From Amoebophrya sp. A120 (lineage: Eukaryota > Sar > Dinophyceae > Syndiniales > Amoebophryaceae): a DNA stretch of 64,000 nucleotides. This document shows, piece by piece, positions 62,001 through 64,000 of this stretch; the stretch's first letter is position 1; every line of letters starts with the position of its first letter. The stretch is taken from NCBI GenBank assembly GCA_905178155.1, contig CAJINV010000009.1, forward strand, positions 2,891,373-2,955,372, in the 5' to 3' direction. The notes under the pieces are model-generated. The model was given only the letters and a program-made list of their open reading frames with translations. It was not told the origin of the DNA and made no database searches. Made by a program: the position numbers and the translations under genes.

Positions 62001-64000
62001 AGCACTTGTGGCCTCCTCATGATACGCCACCCAGCATCACAAGTTTATTCCAGATCCAGACATATTTGCAATGCATACTCCGGGCGGACAAACTCCCCGA
62101 TGTACTCGTCCATGTGCATTTCGTATCCAACAAAAAAACGTTGTTAGTGTAAACTTGTGATGCGCAACATGCAAATTGATTGCGCCTGTTATGCTGTGTC
62201 TGCATAGTAGGGTTCATTCAAGGGCGTTTTCGCGTACTAACTGCGCATGACAGGTTTTTGCTGTCATGCGAGAGATATTTGTCATGCTAATCCTCCAAGA
62301 AAGTTACATCTACAATCTTTTTTTCGTGGATATTTCGGGTAGCATCTCCAGCTCTCTGGAGCTATCCACAATAAGTCTCCCGTACAACACGTACAATTTC
62401 AATGAGTATACAAATGCGGTCTCTGCATGACAAAACTTGGCTCCGATCCTAGTTTAGCATGACAAGGGTTGCACTCCAAATTGGTGAAATTTATTGTGAT
62501 GCATCTTGTACATGTAGTACGGGTGGAAATTTGTATTGCATAGGAGCCGCGGTGCTGCAGCACATTTTGCTCCGTTAAGGGCATTTGCTTGTGTGTACCA
62601 TCTCGATCCCCCCCTGCCCCAGGAGGCGATACGAAAACGTGGTCCCCGGGAGTTGTAGAAGACGCCGCCGTGTACGGTCCGCTTTGCGCTAGATGCTCTA
62701 CATGATTCTGTTGTTTCTCGAGGAGTTGAGGACCACCAGAGGAACTGCCAGCGCTGCTACCCGCTCTGGCTGCGAGCTGCAGCAGATTGCTCACACCCAC
62801 TCCAGCCCTGGTTGTGCTCGAGCTCAACCTTGGGCTCGCCGAGGTGCTACCGCTCACTTGCCGACTGTACTCGACTTGCTTCTGCAGCTCTTCCAATCTT
62901 TGCTGCCCAAATTCTGTCGTCGAGACGTTCATCAGGTCTGTGTTGCGATGAACAATCCAAGTCGGATCAACCTGCTGCACGAGCACACACGGGTCTTCCT
63001 GTCCCGGCTGGCGGTGGTGGTTCATCCCCGACGAGCCAGAAGGTCCGCCGCACCCCGCCGCGTTCCTGGAAAAGCGGGCTTTATCCCCGTGCGGTCCACC
63101 AGCACCAGCGCCGGTTGTCTCCGCCGGGCTGTGCGCAGAGCCAGACGCGGAACTCGATGCCACCGAGCTAGACTGGATCTGGAAATTCGCACAATCGAGC
63201 CCGTTCATGTTCATGCTCATGGTGTCGAAAACGCCTGCCTGCGGCTATCAACTGTAAAAGTGTCCGGGTCTGGAACATTCTGACGCTTGTCATGCACGTT
63301 TTGCATGAGCCCGGATGTCTGTGATGCATGCCCTAGCATCACAGATTTTTTCAGAGCTTCTTGATGCCTATGCCGAGTGACAAATGCCCTCTCCGCGTAG
63401 CAAAAGTTACACTCCTTTTGGTACTCATGCAGTACAGATTTTTCTGGAATCCAAATGCAGCATGACAAGTTCGCACTCTTCCAGACCCAGACATTTTTAC
63501 ATTTGATAGCGGCCCACCCTGCGCAAGTAGCTGCCCGTTCCAAAGCCAGTCCTGGTTCGGTCTGCTCGTCCCCTGGCCGCCGGCGCCCCCACTCTGGCAG
63601 CTCATGCCCCTCGACGGCCCGCTAGTACTCATTTTTGCACTGACCGCCTCGGCGGAAATGAGAGAAGAGCTCACCTGCGAGAGCGTGCAGACACTCCCAG
63701 GGTCGCGTGTCGGGGCTTGGTCCGTTATGCATTGCAAATATGTCTGGGTCTGGAAGAGTCGGGGTTTGCCATGCACATTTTGCATGACCAGTGTTGTCTC
63801 TGATGCTGATGCTAGCATCACAGATTTTTTGAGAGCTTCTTGATGCTGATTACGCATGAGAAATGCCCTCTCCGCGTGCCAAAAACTGCACTCCTCTTGC
63901 TGTTCATGCAACACAGATGTTTTCAGAATCCGCAGACAACATTACAAGTTCCACTCTTCCAGACCCCGACATATTTGCACCTGTTATCCGTCGTAGTCGT
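53019..64000 (-). CDS. Gene 4 (3' part, runs off right edge): large hypothetical protein split by 21 introner-like elements
   Basis: The function is not recognised. The stop is at 53019-53021; the start lies beyond 64000. Exons are the gaps between the elements at 53653-63986 and encode roughly 1,800 residues in one frame. The first visible exons are Ser/Gly-rich with QQRLEELQKQVEYSRQ (short coiled coil). Next come a charged helical part (QLTTESQARDRRRQLSEPEM), an ordered part (NIWSAILQLHPGEAIKYLKM, CEDYEEFRGNDKRKKFAK), a likely globular segment (RVEQYAKVMRIAS, QVIDDLDSLFPVTAQQLWF), then NYLDPPVLEIFGGEVSLHG and LLKWLDKLQHRYAMWMANTA. The C-terminal domain includes YAISMFVSGNEG, a Cys pair CSSCGH and ends ILRE. 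One join (element at 60178) is off by one base, suggesting a frameshift, an unusual splice or a reading error. Confidence 0.68.
53653..54007. mobile_element. Introner-like element, family C, with a CAT microsatellite
   Basis: TATCCTGTTGAAAAAACTCC pairs with GACGTTTTTCCATATGATA. The flanks are CAACG/CAACC. A (CAT)n run at about 53868-53887 enlarges it. Removal joins KKLTVGFRIF. Confidence 0.86.
54487..54803. mobile_element. Introner-like element, family J (only copy), TSD CATCC
   Basis: TACAATGAAAAATGCCCCCA is mirrored by TGGGGGCATTTTTCATTGTA. The TSD CATCC is exact. Removal joins VPTEDGQEIL. Confidence 0.93.
55090..55377. mobile_element. Introner-like element, family C, TSD TTTCC
   Basis: TATCCTGAGTAAAAACGTAC pairs with GTACGTTTTTACTCAGGATA, closely matching the copy at 37010. 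The TSD TTTCC is exact. Removal joins EKKGKSRRAS. Confidence 0.95.
55460..55613. mobile_element. Introner-like element, family I (only copy)
   Basis: AAAAAAGTGTTAACGTTAA is mirrored by CGTTAACGTTAACACTTTTT. The flanks GACGG/AAAGG match at 3 of 5. Removal joins VTAPSPFAVT. Confidence 0.85.
55970..56293. mobile_element. Introner-like element, family D, TSD CGTCG
   Basis: It begins CATTGTGAGGAAACATCCCA and ends GGGATTTTTCCTTTCAATA. The TSD CGTCG is exact. Removal joins ERLATHGCSV. Confidence 0.93.
56518..56675. mobile_element. Introner-like element, family B, TSD ATCCA
   Basis: TATCCTGTGCAAAAGTATCG pairs with TACTTTTGCATTGCATA. The TSD ATCCA is exact. Removal joins PNYLDPPVLE. Confidence 0.95.
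56979..57204. mobile_element. Introner-like element, family E
   Basis: The left end AATCCCACAGAAATAAAACT is diverged; the right end CAGCCTTTTTCTTGCATA is clear. The flanks are ATGGG/ATTGG. Removal joins NDSSDPMTKE. Confidence 0.86.
57590..57854. mobile_element. Introner-like element, family A, TSD AATCT
   Basis: TATGCATTGCAATTGTGTCT is on the left and TTTGCAGTGGATA on the right. The TSD AATCT is exact. Removal joins IAHKIFRPGR. Confidence 0.94.
58372..58584. mobile_element. Introner-like element, family E
   Basis: TATCCAAGAAAAAAAATGTG pairs with CAGTTTTTTTCTTGCGTA; flanks TCGGC/TCGGA. Removal joins KYLKMPKKCE. Confidence 0.9.
58621..58899. mobile_element. Introner-like element, family C, TSD GGGGT
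   Basis: TATCCCGTGTAAAAACGTCC pairs with GGACATTTTTACTCAGGATA. The TSD GGGGT is exact. Removal joins LQLHPGEAIK. Confidence 0.95.
58944..59205. mobile_element. Introner-like element, family A
   Basis: TATCAAATGCAAATATGTTT is on the left and TTTTTGCACTTGATA on the right; flanks CGCCT/CACCT. Removal joins DADEAPMNIW. Confidence 0.91.
59313..59574. mobile_element. Introner-like element, family A, TSD CTGCT
   Basis: It has full TIRs with TATCAAATGC/GCATTTGATA. The TSD CTGCT is exact. Removal joins QLQQSGSSKG. Confidence 0.95.
59645..59974. mobile_element. Introner-like element, family C, TSD TCTCA
   Basis: TATCCTATGGAAAAACGCCC pairs with GACGGAGTTTTTACACAGGATA-type. The TSD TCTCA is exact. Removal joins EGSETATTHP. 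Confidence 0.94.
60178..60460. mobile_element. Introner-like element, family C, TSD CCGTC
   Basis: TATTCTGAGTAAAAACGTCC pairs with GGACGTTTTTGCTCAGGATA. The TSD CCGTC is exact. Standard removal shifts the frame: upstream NEFISRDG and downstream ATIPRTNSAM are one base out of phase. Confidence 0.88.
60719..61069. mobile_element. Introner-like element, family C, TSD GTGGG
   Basis: TATCCTGAGTAAAAACGTCC is on the left. The right end carries a short duplication (ACCAAAATTAAAGCAC and CCAAAATTAAAGCACTTGAC). The TSD GTGGG is exact. Removal joins NDDPQIHEYN. Confidence 0.93.
61163..61418. mobile_element. Introner-like element, family A
   Basis: TATCAAGTGCAAATATGTAT is on the left and TATTTGCATTTGATA on the right; flanks GCGGG/GCGAG. 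Removal joins LEQARAEHLS. Confidence 0.91.
61820..62077. mobile_element. Introner-like element, family A, TSD CTCCG
   Basis: TATCAAGTGCAATTATGTCT is on the left and TTTGCAATGCATA on the right. The TSD CTCCG is exact. The interior closely matches the copies at 5844 and 21239. Removal joins VRPERQLTTE. Confidence 0.94.
62124..62332. mobile_element. Introner-like element, family E, TSD TTTCG
   Basis: TATCCAACAAAAAAACGTTG is on the left and ATCTTTTTTTCGTGGATA on the right. The TSD TTTCG is exact. Removal joins EMLPEMHMDE. Confidence 0.93.
62363..62542. mobile_element. Introner-like element, family L (only copy), TSD GGAGC
   Basis: An imperfect inverted pair CCCGTACAACACGTACAA / TTGTACATGTAGTACGGG lies just inside the ends TATCCACA and TGTATTGCATA. 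The TSD GGAGC is exact. Removal joins QHRGSRELEM. Confidence 0.85.
63246..63508. mobile_element. Introner-like element, family A, TSD GCGGC
   Basis: TATCAACTGTAAAAGTGTCC is on the left and TTTTTACATTTGATA on the right. The TSD GCGGC is exact. Removal joins GGPQAGVFDT. Confidence 0.95.
63726..63986. mobile_element. Introner-like element, family A, TSD TCCGT
   Basis: TATGCATTGCAAATATGTCT is on the left; the right end is mutated to TTTGCACCTGTTA. The TSD TCCGT is exact. The frame continues into the last 9 bases of the window (TTTTDQAPTRD). Confidence 0.92.

Noticed and set aside
1-64000. tRNA, rRNA or snRNA genes
   Set aside because: No cloverleaf with conserved A/B boxes and no rRNA core motifs noticed by eye; a covariance-model search was not possible here.

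Overview
The window looks like nuclear DNA of a eukaryotic protist. Genes are long, all on the minus strand and heavily interrupted. Proteins are Ser/Ala/Lys/Glu-rich and disordered or coiled-coil. I see no operons, rRNA or tRNA. The pattern best fits an alveolate of the Syndiniales/Amoebophrya type, whose genomes are known for invasive, non-canonical intronic elements with terminal inverted repeats. That assignment is an inference; no marker gene fixes the species.

The dominant feature is about 100 short mobile elements (mostly 130-480 bp), named here introner-like elements (IE). They fall into about 12 families by terminal inverted repeat (TIR): A (ATGTCTGGGTCTGGAA), B (TACTTTTGCACAGGATA), C (GTAAAAACGTCCCCAC), D (AAAAATCCCCCCTCCCC), E (AAGAAAAAAACTGTGT), F (AAGAAAAAACTGTTTCACTG), G (AAAAAAGTGTTACAGTTACA), H (CTCAAACGTTACAATCTCAA) and low-copy I, J, K, L. 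All families end TAT.../...ATA, usually TATC/GATA. Nearly all are flanked by a 5-bp target-site duplication (TSD): by hand count 66 exact, 23 with one mismatch. Removing each element plus one TSD copy restores a continuous minus-strand reading frame at essentially every junction I could test, with one exception near 60178. The elements therefore behave as introns, but with no GT-AG at their ends and in either orientation.

Layout. 1-2128: 3' part of gene 1. 2129-5109: gene-poor, two decayed IEs. 5110-about 6343: gene 2. 6450-9570: GC-rich hairpin and palindrome arrays. 9573-47489: gene 3, one giant reading frame (about 4,650 codons by hand arithmetic) split by 68 IEs, one nested IE and two ordinary GT-AG introns; one IE is 5.4 kb because GC-rich satellite-like DNA lies inside it. 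47490-53018: mixed region with a small C2H2-like gene and weak exon candidates. 53019-64000: gene 4, 3' part, with 21 IEs, running off the right edge.

No transposase or other obvious mobility protein is encoded here, so the elements look non-autonomous. Gene 3 is a large coiled-coil/low-complexity protein of unknown function; gene 4 has globular segments I do not recognise. Exons of each gene are the intervals between the listed elements, keeping one TSD copy. IE boundaries were read by eye; those of decayed elements may be off by a few bases.
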